Assembly: GCA_002344205.1 (NCBI GenBank)
Contig: DDSZ01000039.1
Coordinates: 126,281-190,280 of the forward strand
Direction: 5' to 3'
DNA from: Opitutaceae bacterium UBA2377
GTDB taxonomy: Bacteria; Verrucomicrobiota; Verrucomicrobiia; Opitutales; Opitutaceae
DNA: 64,000 nucleotides
Position numbers and translations under genes: made by a program
Part shown: positions 8,935 to 19,594 of the stretch, piece after piece
Layout: the number at the start of each line of letters is the position of its first letter
Position numbering within the stretch: position 1 is the first letter of the stretch
The notes under the pieces: generated by a model
Database searches by the model: none
Told to the model about the DNA's origin: nothing
What the model saw: the letters and a program-made list of their open reading frames with translations, nothing else

Positions 8935-9996
8935 ATGCGCCCGCCCAAGCTCGACTACCTCCCCCGCGGCCCGCGCTTTCCCAAGCGTCACAAGCTCGGC
9001 CTCATCGGCTGCGGCGGCATCTCCCGCTACCACCTCGAGGCCGCCAAATCCTACGGCGTCGAGGTCGTGGCGCTGGCCGACGTCAATCCCGCCGCGGCGG
9101 AAAAGCGGCGCGACGAGTTTTACCCGCAGGCCGCGGTTTACGCCGACCACCGGGAACTGCTGGCGCGGGGCGATATCACCGCTGTGGAGATCGCCACGCA
9201 CACGCCGGTGCGTGCGCCGCAGATCGAGGATGCGCTAAAGGCCGGAAAGCACGTGCTCAGCCAAAAGCCCTTTGTCTTCGATCTCGCCACCGGCCGGCGC
9301 CTCGTCGCCCTCGCCGCCCGCAAAAAACTGCGCCTCGCCGTGAACCAGAACGGCCGCTACGCACCGCAATTTGCCGCTCTCCTCGCCGCCGTGCGCCAGG
9401 GCCTGCTCGGCGAGATTTACACCTTGGACATGGTGATGGCGTGGGACCACACGTGGTGCCGGGGGATGCCCTACGAAGACCAGCACCACCTGATCCTCTG
9501 CGATTTTGCCATCCACTGGTTCGACGCCGCCACCTGCGTGTTCGCCGGCCGCAAACCGCGCAGCGTCTTCGCCAACGCGGTGCGCGCCCCCCGGCAGGAC
9601 ATGAAGCCGCCGATGTTGACCAATGCGGTCGTCAACTACGGCGACGGGCTCGCGACGCTCGGCTTCAGCGCCTACGAGTCGCTCGCCCCGCTCGAGTTCC
9701 TGTGCTGCGTCGGCTCCAAAGGCACCCTGCGCGGCATCGGCAACGTGAACCGCATCACCGAGGTCGAGCTCACCACGAAAAAGGGCGCGTGGAAAATGCC
9801 CCTGCAGGGCAACTGGTTTCCCGACGGCTTCCGCGGCGCGCTCGGCGAGTTCCTGCGCTCGCTGGAGGAAAACCGCGAATCCACGCTCAACGCCCGCGAC
9901 AATCTGCGCAGCTTGGAACTGTGTTTCGCCGCCCTCGCCAGCGCCGACACCGGCCAGCCCGTCAAACCCGGGCGGGCCCACATGGGCCGGCAGTGA
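8935..9996 (+). CDS. Gfo/Idh/MocA family oxidoreductase (second copy)
   Basis: A 353-residue family member 52 bases after the previous one. Here the N-terminal Rossmann loop is clear: 'LGLIGCGGISRYHLEAAKSY'. The EKP motif appears as 'VLSQKPFVFDLATGRRLV', with Glu replaced by Gln but the catalytic Lys kept. The second domain includes 'HLILCDFAIHWFDAATCVFAG', with a His in the usual catalytic-helix region. It is distinct from the first copy (different cofactor loop and C-terminus), so the two are paralogues with separate substrates rather than a recent duplication. It overlaps nothing and abuts the convergent MDR gene at a single-base boundary. Confidence 0.87.
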   Translation: MRPPKLDYLPRGPRFPKRHKLGLIGCGGISRYHLEAAKSYGVEVVALADVNPAAAEKRRDEFYPQAAVYADHRELLARGDITAVEIATHTPVRAPQIEDALKAGKHVLSQKPFVFDLATGRRLVALAARKKLRLAVNQNGRYAPQFAALLAAVRQGLLGEIYTLDMVMAWDHTWCRGMPYEDQHHLILCDFAIHWFDAATCVFAGRKPRSVFANAVRAPRQDMKPPMLTNAVVNYGDGLATLGFSAYESLAPLEFLCCVGSKGTLRGIGNVNRITEVELTTKKGAWKMPLQGNWFPDGFRGALGEFLRSLEENRESTLNARDNLRSLELCFAALASADTGQPVKPGRAHMGRQ

Positions 9997-10983
9997 TCAC
10001 TCGTCCATCCGCACCACGATCTTGCCGAACTGACCGCCGCGCTCCATCAGCGCAAAGGCCCCGCCGGCCTGCACGAGTGGAAACACGTCGCTTATCACCG
10101 GCTTGATCCGGTGGCGCTCCACAAACGAGGTCATCGCCGCCCAGTCCGCCGGACTGCCCATCGTGGTGCCAAGGAGCGAAAGCTGCCGGAAGAATGCCTT
10201 GCGCATCGTGAAGCCCGGCGGATTGCCGCGCGTCGCACCGAAGAACACAATCCGGCCGCCCGGCGCGGCCAGATCGATCAGGGACTCGAAACCCTCTCCG
10301 CCGGCGCTGTCCACGATGACGTCGAACAGACCGGGCCGGGCCGCCGCGCCCTTCGCCCAATCGGCCGCAGTGTAGTCAAATCCGCCCTGCGCCCCCAGTG
10401 CCACGGCTCGGGTGATTTTCTCCGCCGCGCTGGACGTCACCCAGACTTCCGCGCCTTGTGCCACGGCAAATTGCAGCGCAAACAACGCCACGCCGCCGCC
10501 GATGCCCGTGATGAGCACGCGCTCGCCGGACCGCAACTGCGCCCGGCCGAAAAGCGCGCGATAAGCGGTGAGCCCCGCGAGCGGCAGCGCGGCCGCCTCC
10601 TCCCACGAGAGATGCCCCGGTTTCACCGCAAGTTGGCCGGCGGGCACCGCGATCTGCTCCGCCAGTGTGCCGTCGCGCGGCAGGCCGAGAATCTCAAAAT
10701 CCTTCCCCTGCGCCGCCTCGCGCTTTCCCCAATGAAAACTCGGGTTGATGATCACCTCGCGCCCAATCCAGGCGGGATCGCCGGCCGTCACCATCCCCGC
10801 TCCGTCCGAGCCCGGAATGCAGGGCCACTTCAACCCGGCATATTGTCCGGCCTTGATCCAGACATCGCGATGGTTGAGCGCCGCCGCGCGGAGCTTGACG
10901 ACCGCCTCTCCGGCAGCCGGCACCGGCGCGGACACGTCGGCGATTTCGAGCTGGTTGACGGCGGTGAGACAAACGGCACGCAT
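9997..10983 (-). CDS. Zinc-type alcohol dehydrogenase/quinone oxidoreductase family protein (MDR)
   Basis: A 328-residue medium-chain dehydrogenase/reductase. The N-terminal GroES-like domain has 'AAALNHRDVWIKAGQY' and 'PCIPGSDGAGMV'. The Rossmann domain has 'GERVLITGIGGGVALFALQFA', a G-x-G-x-x-G-like NAD(P) loop, and 'IVDSAGGEGFESLIDLAAPGG'. No four-Cys structural zinc site is visible, which favours the NADPH-dependent quinone/enone reductase branch over a zinc alcohol dehydrogenase. The gene converges on the second Gfo/Idh/MocA gene with no spacer. Substrate unknown. Confidence 0.88.
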   Translation of the reverse strand: MRAVCLTAVNQLEIADVSAPVPAAGEAVVKLRAAALNHRDVWIKAGQYAGLKWPCIPGSDGAGMVTAGDPAWIGREVIINPSFHWGKREAAQGKDFEILGLPRDGTLAEQIAVPAGQLAVKPGHLSWEEAAALPLAGLTAYRALFGRAQLRSGERVLITGIGGGVALFALQFAVAQGAEVWVTSSAAEKITRAVALGAQGGFDYTAADWAKGAAARPGLFDVIVDSAGGEGFESLIDLAAPGGRIVFFGATRGNPPGFTMRKAFFRQLSLLGTTMGSPADWAAMTSFVERHRIKPVISDVFPLVQAGGAFALMERGGQFGKIVVRMDE

Positions 10984-11033
10984 GGTTTCGTGCTTTAAGC
11001 CATAGGCCAGGCCGGCTTCATTGGCAAACGCCG

Positions 11034-11669
11034 ATGCTACTCGCTTTGCACAAACCCTACGGAGTGCTCTCGCAGTTCACACCCGAAACGGGATCGAAAT
11101 GGCGGACCTTGGCTGACTTCGGCTTGCCCAAGGCGGTTTATCCGGTGGGGCGGCTCGATGCGGACTCCGAGGGCCTGCTGTTGCTCACCGACGAGCCCGG
11201 CCTCAATTCGCAATTGCTCGATCCCGTCAACGCCCACGTCCGCGAATACTGGGTGCAGGTCGAACACATCCCAAACGCCGCCGCGTTGACCCGGCTCGCC
11301 GCCGGCGTGCGGATCGGCCATCATCAAACCCTGCCCTGCCGCGTGCAAAAGCTCGACCCCACGCCGGCCCTGCCTCCCCGCGTGCCGCCCGTGCGCTTTC
11401 GCAAATCCGTGCCCGATTGTTGGCTCGCGCTTGAACTCACGGAAGGGAAAAACCGCCAAGTCCGTCGCATGACCGCCGCCATCGGCCACCCCACCCTGCG
11501 ACTCATCCGTATGCGCATCGGCGGTCTTTCGCTCGGCGTTTTGCCGGCGGGCCAGTGGCGCGCACTCACTCCCGGCGAGCGCGCACTGGTGTTGGCTTGG
11601 CCAGCCGGTGCATCGCCCGCTGATCACGCAAATTTACGCGAACAAAAAGCCTTAAAATCCTTCCCCTGA
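11034..11669 (+). CDS. rluE: 23S rRNA pseudouridine synthase, RluE-like
   Basis: A 211-residue pseudouridine synthase of the RsuA/RluB/RluE family without an S4 domain, the layout of RluE. It starts directly with 'LLALHKPYGVLSQFTPETG'. The catalytic motif is 'VYPVGRLDADSEGLLLLTD' with the nucleophilic Asp, and the C-terminal 'LTEGKNRQVRRMTAAIGHPT' is the conserved RNA-binding/catalytic strand. The segment order also matches RluE ('YWVQVEHIPNAAALTRLAAG'). E. coli RluE modifies U2457 of 23S rRNA; that target is inferred here. The last 14 or so codons run into an inverted repeat, so the C-terminal tail is probably not functional. Confidence 0.88.
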   Translation: MLLALHKPYGVLSQFTPETGSKWRTLADFGLPKAVYPVGRLDADSEGLLLLTDEPGLNSQLLDPVNAHVREYWVQVEHIPNAAALTRLAAGVRIGHHQTLPCRVQKLDPTPALPPRVPPVRFRKSVPDCWLALELTEGKNRQVRRMTAAIGHPTLRLIRMRIGGLSLGVLPAGQWRALTPGERALVLAWPAGASPADHANLREQKALKSFP

Positions 11670-11696
11670 TATTCGCGAAGATTCGCGTTATTTGCG
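11627..11696. repeat. Inverted repeat across the 3' end of the RluE-like gene
   Basis: CGCAAATTTACGCGAA (11627-11642) is nearly the reverse complement of TTCGCGTTATTTGCG (11682-11696); the arms differ by one extra base. A further TTCGCGAA lies at 11672-11679. The stop codon of the pseudouridine synthase falls inside the repeat. It may serve as a bidirectional 3' structure between this gene and the convergent nitroreductase gene. Confidence 0.6.
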
Positions 11697-11719
11697 GGAA
11701 ACCTTCTGGTTTATTCCGT

Positions 11720-12370
11720 TTAGATCCGCACAATCACTTCCTCCGCCGGGAAGCGCACTTTTTTCACCGTGGCGTATTTGTCTTCCGGCAGCCGGTAACC
11801 GGCCGCACAGGCGACCACCGTCGCATAGGGGCTGCCGCGCAGGCCGAGGATCTCGTCGAATTTCTCCGGCTCGATGCCTTCCATCGGGCAGGTGTCCACG
11901 CCCAACAACGCCGCCGAGGTGAGGAAATTGCCCAAGGCGATATAAATTTGATGCGTCTGCCACCCGTCGAGCCGGCCGGCGGCCCGGGCCTCATCGAGAT
12001 TGCGCATCACCATCGCCCGAAATTTCACCAGCGACTCCGGGGCGACCCCGCGGAGCTCGATCATCCGGGCCACATGCTTCTCCACATGCGCGGCGCCGAT
12101 GTCGCGATGCACGGCCAACACCAGAAAATGCGAGCAGTCCGCCACCTGCGGCTGGTTCCAAGCCGCCGGCACCAGCCGGGCCTTCACGGCCGGGTCCGTC
12201 ACCACGATAAACTTCCACGGCTGCAGCCCGACCGAGGAAGCCGTGAGCACCAGCGCCTCCTCCAGTGTCGTCCAGAGCTCCGCGGGGATTCTCCGCGCCG
12301 CGTCAAATTTCTTGACGGCATAACGCCAGTGCAGGGCGGCCAGCAATTGCTCCGGGGGGACAGGATTCAT
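11720..12370 (-). CDS. Nitroreductase-family NAD(P)H-dependent oxidoreductase
   Basis: A 216-residue flavoprotein of the nitroreductase fold. The N-terminus 'ALHWRYAVKKFDAARRIP' holds the FMN-phosphate-binding 'RYAVKKFD' (cf. R-x-S/A-x-[RK]). Then 'SSVGLQPWKFIVVTDPA' is the second FMN contact, and 'GVDTCPMEGIEPEKFDEILG' with 'ATVVACAAGYR' the third. It resembles the NfsB/YfkO type, which reduces nitroaromatics or quinones with NAD(P)H. The start at 12370 is preferred over an ATG ten codons upstream because 'MNPVPPEQLLAALHWRYAVK' matches the family start. It is divergent from the ABC permease genes. Confidence 0.88.
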   Translation of the reverse strand: MNPVPPEQLLAALHWRYAVKKFDAARRIPAELWTTLEEALVLTASSVGLQPWKFIVVTDPAVKARLVPAAWNQPQVADCSHFLVLAVHRDIGAAHVEKHVARMIELRGVAPESLVKFRAMVMRNLDEARAAGRLDGWQTHQIYIALGNFLTSAALLGVDTCPMEGIEPEKFDEILGLRGSPYATVVACAAGYRLPEDKYATVKKVRFPAEEVIVRI

Positions 12371-12504
12371 CGGCCCAACAGCGCAACCGGACCCGCGCAA
12401 AGCGCAAGCCGGCGCTTATTCTGTCTTCAGGCAAATTCCGGCTTGGCATGACCCCGGGCTGTGCCTCACTCGACCGTGCGTCGGCCCGACGCGTTGCTCT
12501 CCCC

Positions 12505-13452
12505 ATGGCATTCCCACTCTCCCGGCAAAAGCTCCTCCGCGAATGGCGGCTCTATTTCTTCGTGGTGCCCTCGCTGGTGATGGTGCTCACCTTTGCCTAT
12601 TTCCCGGCCGCGAGTGCGGTGTATCACAGCTTCTTCGACTGGTCCGGCGGCGAAGCCAAGCAGTATATCGGATTGGACAACTTCAAGCGCGCGTTCACCG
12701 ACTCCACGCTGCTCAACTCCTTCGTCACCGTCGGCGCCCTGATGGTGTTTAACCTCTTCAAGATGATCCCGTCCATTTTGCTGGCGGTGCTCATCCACCG
12801 GCTTTTCAGCGATCGGTGGCAATACGTTTACCGGGCGCTGCTCGTGGTGCCGATGATCGTGCCCCAGCTCGTCACGCTCTTCATCTGGAAATTCATCCTC
12901 GATCCCAATCTCGGCGCGCTCAACCGCGTGATCGAGGCCACCGGCCTCAAGTCGGTGCTGGTCGCCATCAACGACTTCTTCGGCTGGAGCGTATTTTTCG
13001 AAGGCGTGCCCATCGGCTGGCTTTCGCAGCCCGAGCTCATCCTGCCCGCGCTCTTCATCTGGGGCTTCCCGTGGATCGGCACCGTGGGCGTGCTGATCTA
13101 CCTCGCCGGCCTCCAGTCCATCAGCACCGAGATCTACGAAGCCGCGGAGCTCGACGGAATCGGCCCTTTCAAGAAATTCATCTACATTGAGCTGCCCCTG
13201 ATCCTCACGCAAGTGCGGCTGAGCCTCGTGCTGCTCATCATCGGCACGCTCGGCGGCTACGGCCTGCAGCTCCTCCTGCTCAACGAATACGGCGGCCCCG
13301 GTGGGCGCGGCATGGTGCCCGGCCTGTGGATGTATAACCGCGGCTTCGTGGCCGGCGAATTCGGCTACGCCTGCGCCATCGGCATGATCCTCTTCGTGGT
13401 GATCCTCTCCCTCACCATCATCAACAACCGCTACGTGCGGGTCGAAAAATGA
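12505..13452 (+). CDS. Sugar ABC transporter permease (MalF/UgpA type)
   Basis: A 315-residue inner-membrane permease with six predicted membrane helices. The first is 'WRLYFFVVPSLVMVLTFAYF' near residue 15. The EAA loop that contacts the ATPase is 'YEAAELDGIGPFKKFIYIEL' in the C-terminal half. The start is at the ATG of 'MAFPLSRQKLLREWRLYF'; the frame opens 19 codons earlier with a sequence that does not look coding. Its stop overlaps the next permease by four bases (ATGA), so the two form a heterodimer. No substrate-binding protein or ATPase is adjacent, so a shared MsmX/MalK-type ATPase elsewhere is likely. Confidence 0.92.
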   Translation: MAFPLSRQKLLREWRLYFFVVPSLVMVLTFAYFPAASAVYHSFFDWSGGEAKQYIGLDNFKRAFTDSTLLNSFVTVGALMVFNLFKMIPSILLAVLIHRLFSDRWQYVYRALLVVPMIVPQLVTLFIWKFILDPNLGALNRVIEATGLKSVLVAINDFFGWSVFFEGVPIGWLSQPELILPALFIWGFPWIGTVGVLIYLAGLQSISTEIYEAAELDGIGPFKKFIYIELPLILTQVRLSLVLLIIGTLGGYGLQLLLLNEYGGPGGRGMVPGLWMYNRGFVAGEFGYACAIGMILFVVILSLTIINNRYVRVEK

Positions 13453-14297
13453 GCGCTGCCATCACCGCCTCCCCCCTCCGGCGCAAGCGCGACTGGCCGA
13501 AGCACTCCATCATCTGGGCCTTCATCCTGATCGAGCTGTTTCCGCTCTACATGATGTTCCAGGTGTCGTTCAAGGACAACGCCTCGTTCATCCGCCAGCC
13601 GTGGCTGCCGCTCTGGCCGGGCGAGTGGCAGTGGGACAACTGGGTTTTCGCCTTCAAGCTCATCGGCCCCTACCTCGCCAATACCGTCTTCGTCGCGGTG
13701 ACCGGCACCGTGGCCTCGCTCTTCCTCGCCATCCTCGCCGCGTATTTCTTCGCGCGGCACAAGCTGCCCTTCAGCGGTTTTCTCTGGTCGGCCTTCCTCA
13801 TTCTTATGCTGCTGCCCGGCGTGGCCAACATTGTGCCGCTGTTCATGCTGCTGAAGAACATGAGCCTGCTCAACACGCTGCTCGCCCTCATCCTCGTGGG
13901 CGTCGCGGGTGCGCAGGTTTTCAATATTTTCGTGCTGCGCCACTTCATCGAGGACCTGCCCAAGGATCTCTTCGAGGCGGCCGAGATGGACGGCGCCTCG
14001 CACTTCCAGCAGGTCATCAACATCGTGATTCCGATGGCGAGCCCGATCATCGGCACCCTCGCCATCCTCGCCTTCCTGAACAAGTGGAACGACTTTCTCC
14101 TGCCGCTCATCATTCTGCGCGACAAGGAACTCTTCACCCTCGGCGTCGGCCTGATCTACCTCGATGGCGAATACGTGAAACAATGGGGCCAGATCATGGC
14201 CTCCTACTTCCTCGCCTCGATCCCGCTGATCATCATCTTCCTGTTCACGATGCGCCTCTTCGTCCGCGGCCTCTCCGCCGGCGCGATCAAGGGCTGA
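13449..14297 (+). CDS. Sugar ABC transporter permease (MalG/UgpE type)
   Basis: A 282-residue partner permease with six membrane helices. The periplasmic 'MMFQVSFKDNASFI' resembles the MalG N-terminal region. The ATPase-coupling loop is 'DLFEAAEMDGASHFQQVINI', the EAA-x3-G motif of the carbohydrate-uptake-1 family. The C-terminus 'MRLFVRGLSAGAIKG' is typical of this family. Translation is coupled to the upstream permease through a four-base overlap. The transported sugar or oligosaccharide cannot be determined; a rhamnosidase gene and sugar dehydrogenases lie about 4-7 kb upstream but are not in the same transcript. Confidence 0.92.
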   Translation: MSAAITASPLRRKRDWPKHSIIWAFILIELFPLYMMFQVSFKDNASFIRQPWLPLWPGEWQWDNWVFAFKLIGPYLANTVFVAVTGTVASLFLAILAAYFFARHKLPFSGFLWSAFLILMLLPGVANIVPLFMLLKNMSLLNTLLALILVGVAGAQVFNIFVLRHFIEDLPKDLFEAAEMDGASHFQQVINIVIPMASPIIGTLAILAFLNKWNDFLLPLIILRDKELFTLGVGLIYLDGEYVKQWGQIMASYFLASIPLIIIFLFTMRLFVRGLSAGAIKG

Positions 14298-14298
14298 T

Positions 14299-16180
<1,882 letters not shown>

Positions 16181-16191
<11 letters not shown>

Positions 16192-17182
16192 TATCCCGGC
16201 TTCGTCCGTTTGAAGCAAAGCCTGCCTCGCAACGCGCCGCCAGCCAGCCGGCGACCAGCAACTGCAGCATGTGATAGATCATCACGGGCAGCAACACGCT
16301 GCCGAGCACCGGCTGCCCGGCAAAGAGCAGGCCCGCCATCGGTGCGCCCACCGCCAGGCTCTTTTGCGAACCGCAGAACAACGCCGCCGCCCGGTCACCC
16401 CGGCCAAAGCCCAGCCAGCGCCCGCCGCGGTCAACCAACCCAAGCGCAAGGCTGAGCAGCAGCACCGTCAGACCCAGGACGAGGATCAATTCGCCGGCGC
16501 CGCGCCCTTGCCAGACGCCGTTCTGCACGGAGTCGCAGAACGACGTGTAGATGATCATCAGGATGACCAGCCGGTCCGCGACCTGCAGACGCGGCTTGTG
16601 GCGCGCCGCCCAGTCCGCCGCCCAGAGCCGGCACAACTGCCCCGCCACCATCGGCAGCAGCAACCAACAGATCAGGTTGAGGATCACCGGCAGAATGGGC
16701 CCGGCATCCCCGCCCGTCTTCAGGTAGAATCCCAGCCACAGCGGCGTCAGCACAATGCCCAGCAGGCTGGATGCCGTGGCGTTGAACACCGCCCCCGCCA
16801 CGTTCCCGCCCGCCGCCGCCGTCAGCGCCACGGCGGAGGACACCGTCGAGGGCAGCACGCTGAGAAACACGATGCCCAGCCGCAAATCCGCGGGTATCCG
16901 GCCGGCGGTAGCCGCCGCGATCCCCAGCCCGAGCAGCGGGAGCGCCAGAAAGGTCATGCCCTGGACCAGCAGGTGCAGCCGCCAGTGCAGCGCCCCGGCC
17001 CGCAACGCCGCGAAGGAGAGCGTGAGGCCGTAAAGGAAGAAAATCAGCGCCACCCCGAGCTTCACCAAAAGCGCCACGGGCAGCGGGCCGTCGCCCGCAC
17101 CCAGCCGGGGAAAAACCCACGCCAGCGCCACGGCCAGCAGCATGGCGGGGGTGAACCAATCGCGTTTGCGCTGTGCGGACAT
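16181..17182 (-). CDS. Bile acid:sodium symporter family protein (SLC10A7-like)
   Basis: A 333-residue integral membrane protein with about ten helices. 'FFLYGLTLSFAALRAGALHW' in the second helix and 'PSTVSSAVALTAAAGGNVAG' in the centre are the hallmark segments of the bacterial YfeH/SLC10A7 branch of the BASS family, including the helix-breaking region that forms the sodium sites. It probably moves an organic anion with sodium across the inner membrane; the substrate is unknown. It follows murJ by only six bases on the same strand and is the last gene of that operon. Confidence 0.9.
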
Positions 17183-17188
17183 GGTTGT

Positions 17189-18775
17189 TCAGCGCCCGCC
17201 CGCCCGGCCGCGGATTTTTTGCAGGATCAGTTCCAGTTCCGCCCGGCCCTCGATCTTCAGCACCCAGAGCAGGCCGGCGTAAAACGCCGCGCCCAAAGGC
17301 ACAAGCCCGGCCACGGCCAGCAGGTCGGCGGTCCTTTCATTTATGGTCAGCCCGCCCAGAAAGCGCCAGCCGGCCCAGACGGCCGCGCCCATCAGGGCGC
17401 CGGCCAAACCAATCTTGCCGAGGTTGGAAAGCAACGGGCCGAAGCCCAAAGCCGGCAGCCGGCGCTGCAAGCGCGTTTGCAGATACCAGGCCTGCACCGC
17501 CACCGCGATCGTGCCGGCTGCGGCCAATCCCACGGTCGAAAACCAGCGCATCAACAACAGGCTCAGGCCGAGATTGACGACAAAACTCCACGCCGCCGCC
17601 CGCACCGGCGTGGCGGTATCGCGCACGGCGTAAAACCCGCGCAGGGCCACCGTGACATACGACAGCAACGGCAAGCCCAGCGCATAGACCGCGAGCACCG
17701 GCGTCATCAATGCCGTATCCCCTGCCCCAAAGGCCCCGCGCTGAAAAAGGAGCCGCGTGATCGGCTCGCTCAACACCGCGAGCCCCACGGCGGCCGGCAC
17801 GTTGAGCACCAGCACCAGCCGCAGCCCCTTGTGGTAATCCTCACCCAACCGTTCCCACCGTCCCTCTGCCGCATGCCGTGCGATCAGCGGAAACACCACC
17901 GTCGCGACCGCCGCCGTAAATATCCCGATGGGCAGCTCCATCACCCGCGTGGCGAGGTTGATGATCGTCGCCGCCTGCTCGTTGAGCGACAGGCCCAGAA
18001 ACCGCGAGATCGCCATATTGACCAAATAGATCGCCGAGCCGATGACCATCGGTCCCATCAGCCGGACGATGGCACGGACGCGATCGTTCATCCGCAAATC
18101 GAAGCCCGGCCGCCAACCTTCGCGCCACAGCACCGCTGCCGGCACCGCCATCTGCAGAAACCCACCCACCAGCACACCCGCGCACAGCAGGTGCATGCGT
18201 TGCGGTTGATCCCAGGCCCACCAAGCGCCGAACCCCAAGGCGGCAAGAATGCTGAGATTGAGCCACACCGGCGAGAGCGCGGGTTCCGTAAAACGGCCCA
18301 GCACCTGACAAGCCGCGCTGAAGGCCGCAGCCAGGCAAACGAACACCATGTAAGGAAACAGAATCGCCGCGAGCTGGGCGCCGAGCACCAGGCGATCCAG
18401 CGTCCCAACCGCCAGCCGTTCGCCCAGCAGCGGCAGCAACCAGCCGGCCTGCGCGAGCAGCAGCATCGCGAGCACCACCAGCGACACCGTAACGACCAGC
18501 AGCCACGACGCCACCTGGCTGACCAGCAGGAAGGCGCCCGCGCGTTGGCTTTGCTGCAATTCCTCCGTGAGAGTTGGCACAAAGGCCGCCGTCAAAGCGC
18601 CTTCACCCAGCAGGCGCCGGAAAAGGTTGGGTAGCGTGAACGCGGTGACAAACGCCGAAGCCAACGCACCCGTGCCGAAGACCGCCGCCGTGAAAATCTC
18701 CCGCACCAGCCCGAGCACCCGCGAAGCCACCGTGGCGGTCGCCACGATGCTGATGTTTTTCAGGCTCTTGGACAC
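17189..18775 (-). CDS. murJ: Lipid II flippase MurJ
   Basis: A 528-residue MATE/MOP-superfamily membrane protein with about 14 helices that flips lipid II across the inner membrane for peptidoglycan synthesis. The N-terminal 'SRVLGLVREIFTAAVFG' is the family signature with conserved Arg residues. 'NLFRRLLGEGALTAAFVP' and 'LLAQLAAILFPYMVFV'-like segments follow. I prefer the GTG start giving 'VSKSLKNISIVATATVASR' over an upstream ATG that adds 12 uncharacteristic residues. It lies 43 bases after a membrane-anchored unknown protein and directly before the BASS transporter gene, forming a three-gene envelope operon. Confidence 0.95.
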   Translation of the reverse strand: MSKSLKNISIVATATVASRVLGLVREIFTAAVFGTGALASAFVTAFTLPNLFRRLLGEGALTAAFVPTLTEELQQSQRAGAFLLVSQVASWLLVVTVSLVVLAMLLLAQAGWLLPLLGERLAVGTLDRLVLGAQLAAILFPYMVFVCLAAAFSAACQVLGRFTEPALSPVWLNLSILAALGFGAWWAWDQPQRMHLLCAGVLVGGFLQMAVPAAVLWREGWRPGFDLRMNDRVRAIVRLMGPMVIGSAIYLVNMAISRFLGLSLNEQAATIINLATRVMELPIGIFTAAVATVVFPLIARHAAEGRWERLGEDYHKGLRLVLVLNVPAAVGLAVLSEPITRLLFQRGAFGAGDTALMTPVLAVYALGLPLLSYVTVALRGFYAVRDTATPVRAAAWSFVVNLGLSLLLMRWFSTVGLAAAGTIAVAVQAWYLQTRLQRRLPALGFGPLLSNLGKIGLAGALMGAAVWAGWRFLGGLTINERTADLLAVAGLVPLGAAFYAGLLWVLKIEGRAELELILQKIRGRAGGR

Positions 18776-18818
18776 GCCCGGGAGAATCGCGGCGCGACCG
18801 GCCGCTGGCAAGCGTCAC

Positions 18819-19487
18819 TCAGGGCGTCAGCCGCAACTGCGCGCCGTCGAGGCTCACCTCGCTGAGTTTGGCCAAGGCCGCGCCCAGCTCTTCCGGCACG
18901 GTGAAAGCGGAGTAAACCCGGCCCATCACGTAGGACGACACAAAGGGCAGTTTCTCCACGCGGCACGAACCCACGAGCAGGGTCGAGGGCACAAACGCAT
19001 GCTGATCGCCGCGTTTCTCAAAAACACCCCGCGCCTGCACGATCGCACTGAGGCCGAGATCAAAGGTGTTCAGCGTCAGGGGCACGCCCACCTGCAGCTC
19101 GCCCTCGCGCACCCGGAAATTTGCCGTCCCAACGCTCAGCGCCGATTTTTTGGCCTCCGTCGCTTCCTCGCCTTTTTTGGGTGCCGGCGGTTTCAGCCCC
19201 GCGGCGGCGGCGTTCAGCTCATCCTCGATCAGCGTCACCGCCCGACCGGAAACCAGCTGCTGCTGCTTCACGTTCCAAAACCGGCCCTTGTTCGAATCTT
19301 TGCTGCCTTCGAGGAAGTAAACCACGCCGGGCACTGGCTCCTTGGGCAGCTCACGCGCCGTCTCCACGGGCTTCGTGACCAGATACAGGGCCGCGAGCAG
19401 AATACCCAGGATGATGCTCAGGAAAGCACCCAGCACGACTTCCGTCATACTGGGTCCGTAAAGCGCACGATCGATTTTTTTGGCCAT
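18819..19487 (-). CDS. Hypothetical protein with one membrane anchor, upstream of MurJ
   Basis: A 222-residue protein that I do not recognise as a named family. Residues about 15-38 (EVVLGAFLSIILGILLAALY) form a single membrane helix. The remainder is likely periplasmic, with a basic, Ala/Lys-rich linker near residue 100-115 (PPAPKKGEEATEAKKS) followed by a beta-rich domain including 'ANFRVREGELQVGVPLTLNT'. It is the first gene of the murJ operon and divergent from the prenyl synthase gene that makes the precursor of the lipid carrier. The context suggests a role in envelope biogenesis, but no catalytic motif supports a specific function. Confidence 0.75.
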   Translation of the reverse strand: MAKKIDRALYGPSMTEVVLGAFLSIILGILLAALYLVTKPVETARELPKEPVPGVVYFLEGSKDSNKGRFWNVKQQQLVSGRAVTLIEDELNAAAAGLKPPAPKKGEEATEAKKSALSVGTANFRVREGELQVGVPLTLNTFDLGLSAIVQARGVFEKRGDQHAFVPSTLLVGSCRVEKLPFVSSYVMGRVYSAFTVPEELGAALAKLSEVSLDGAQLRLTP

Positions 19488-19594
19488 GGGGAATGGGAAG
19501 CTCCCCGGAGAAAGGCGGAAGTGCCGGGCGAAGGCGAGATTCTTCTGGCGCAGCGGGATTGCACCGCGGGAAGTTTTCGCGCACGCAAGGGGTG

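Noticed and set aside
16271..18634. A 787-codon open frame on the plus strand
   Set aside because: Antisense to murJ and the BASS transporter; composition is dominated by Gln, Arg, His and Pro with no domain.
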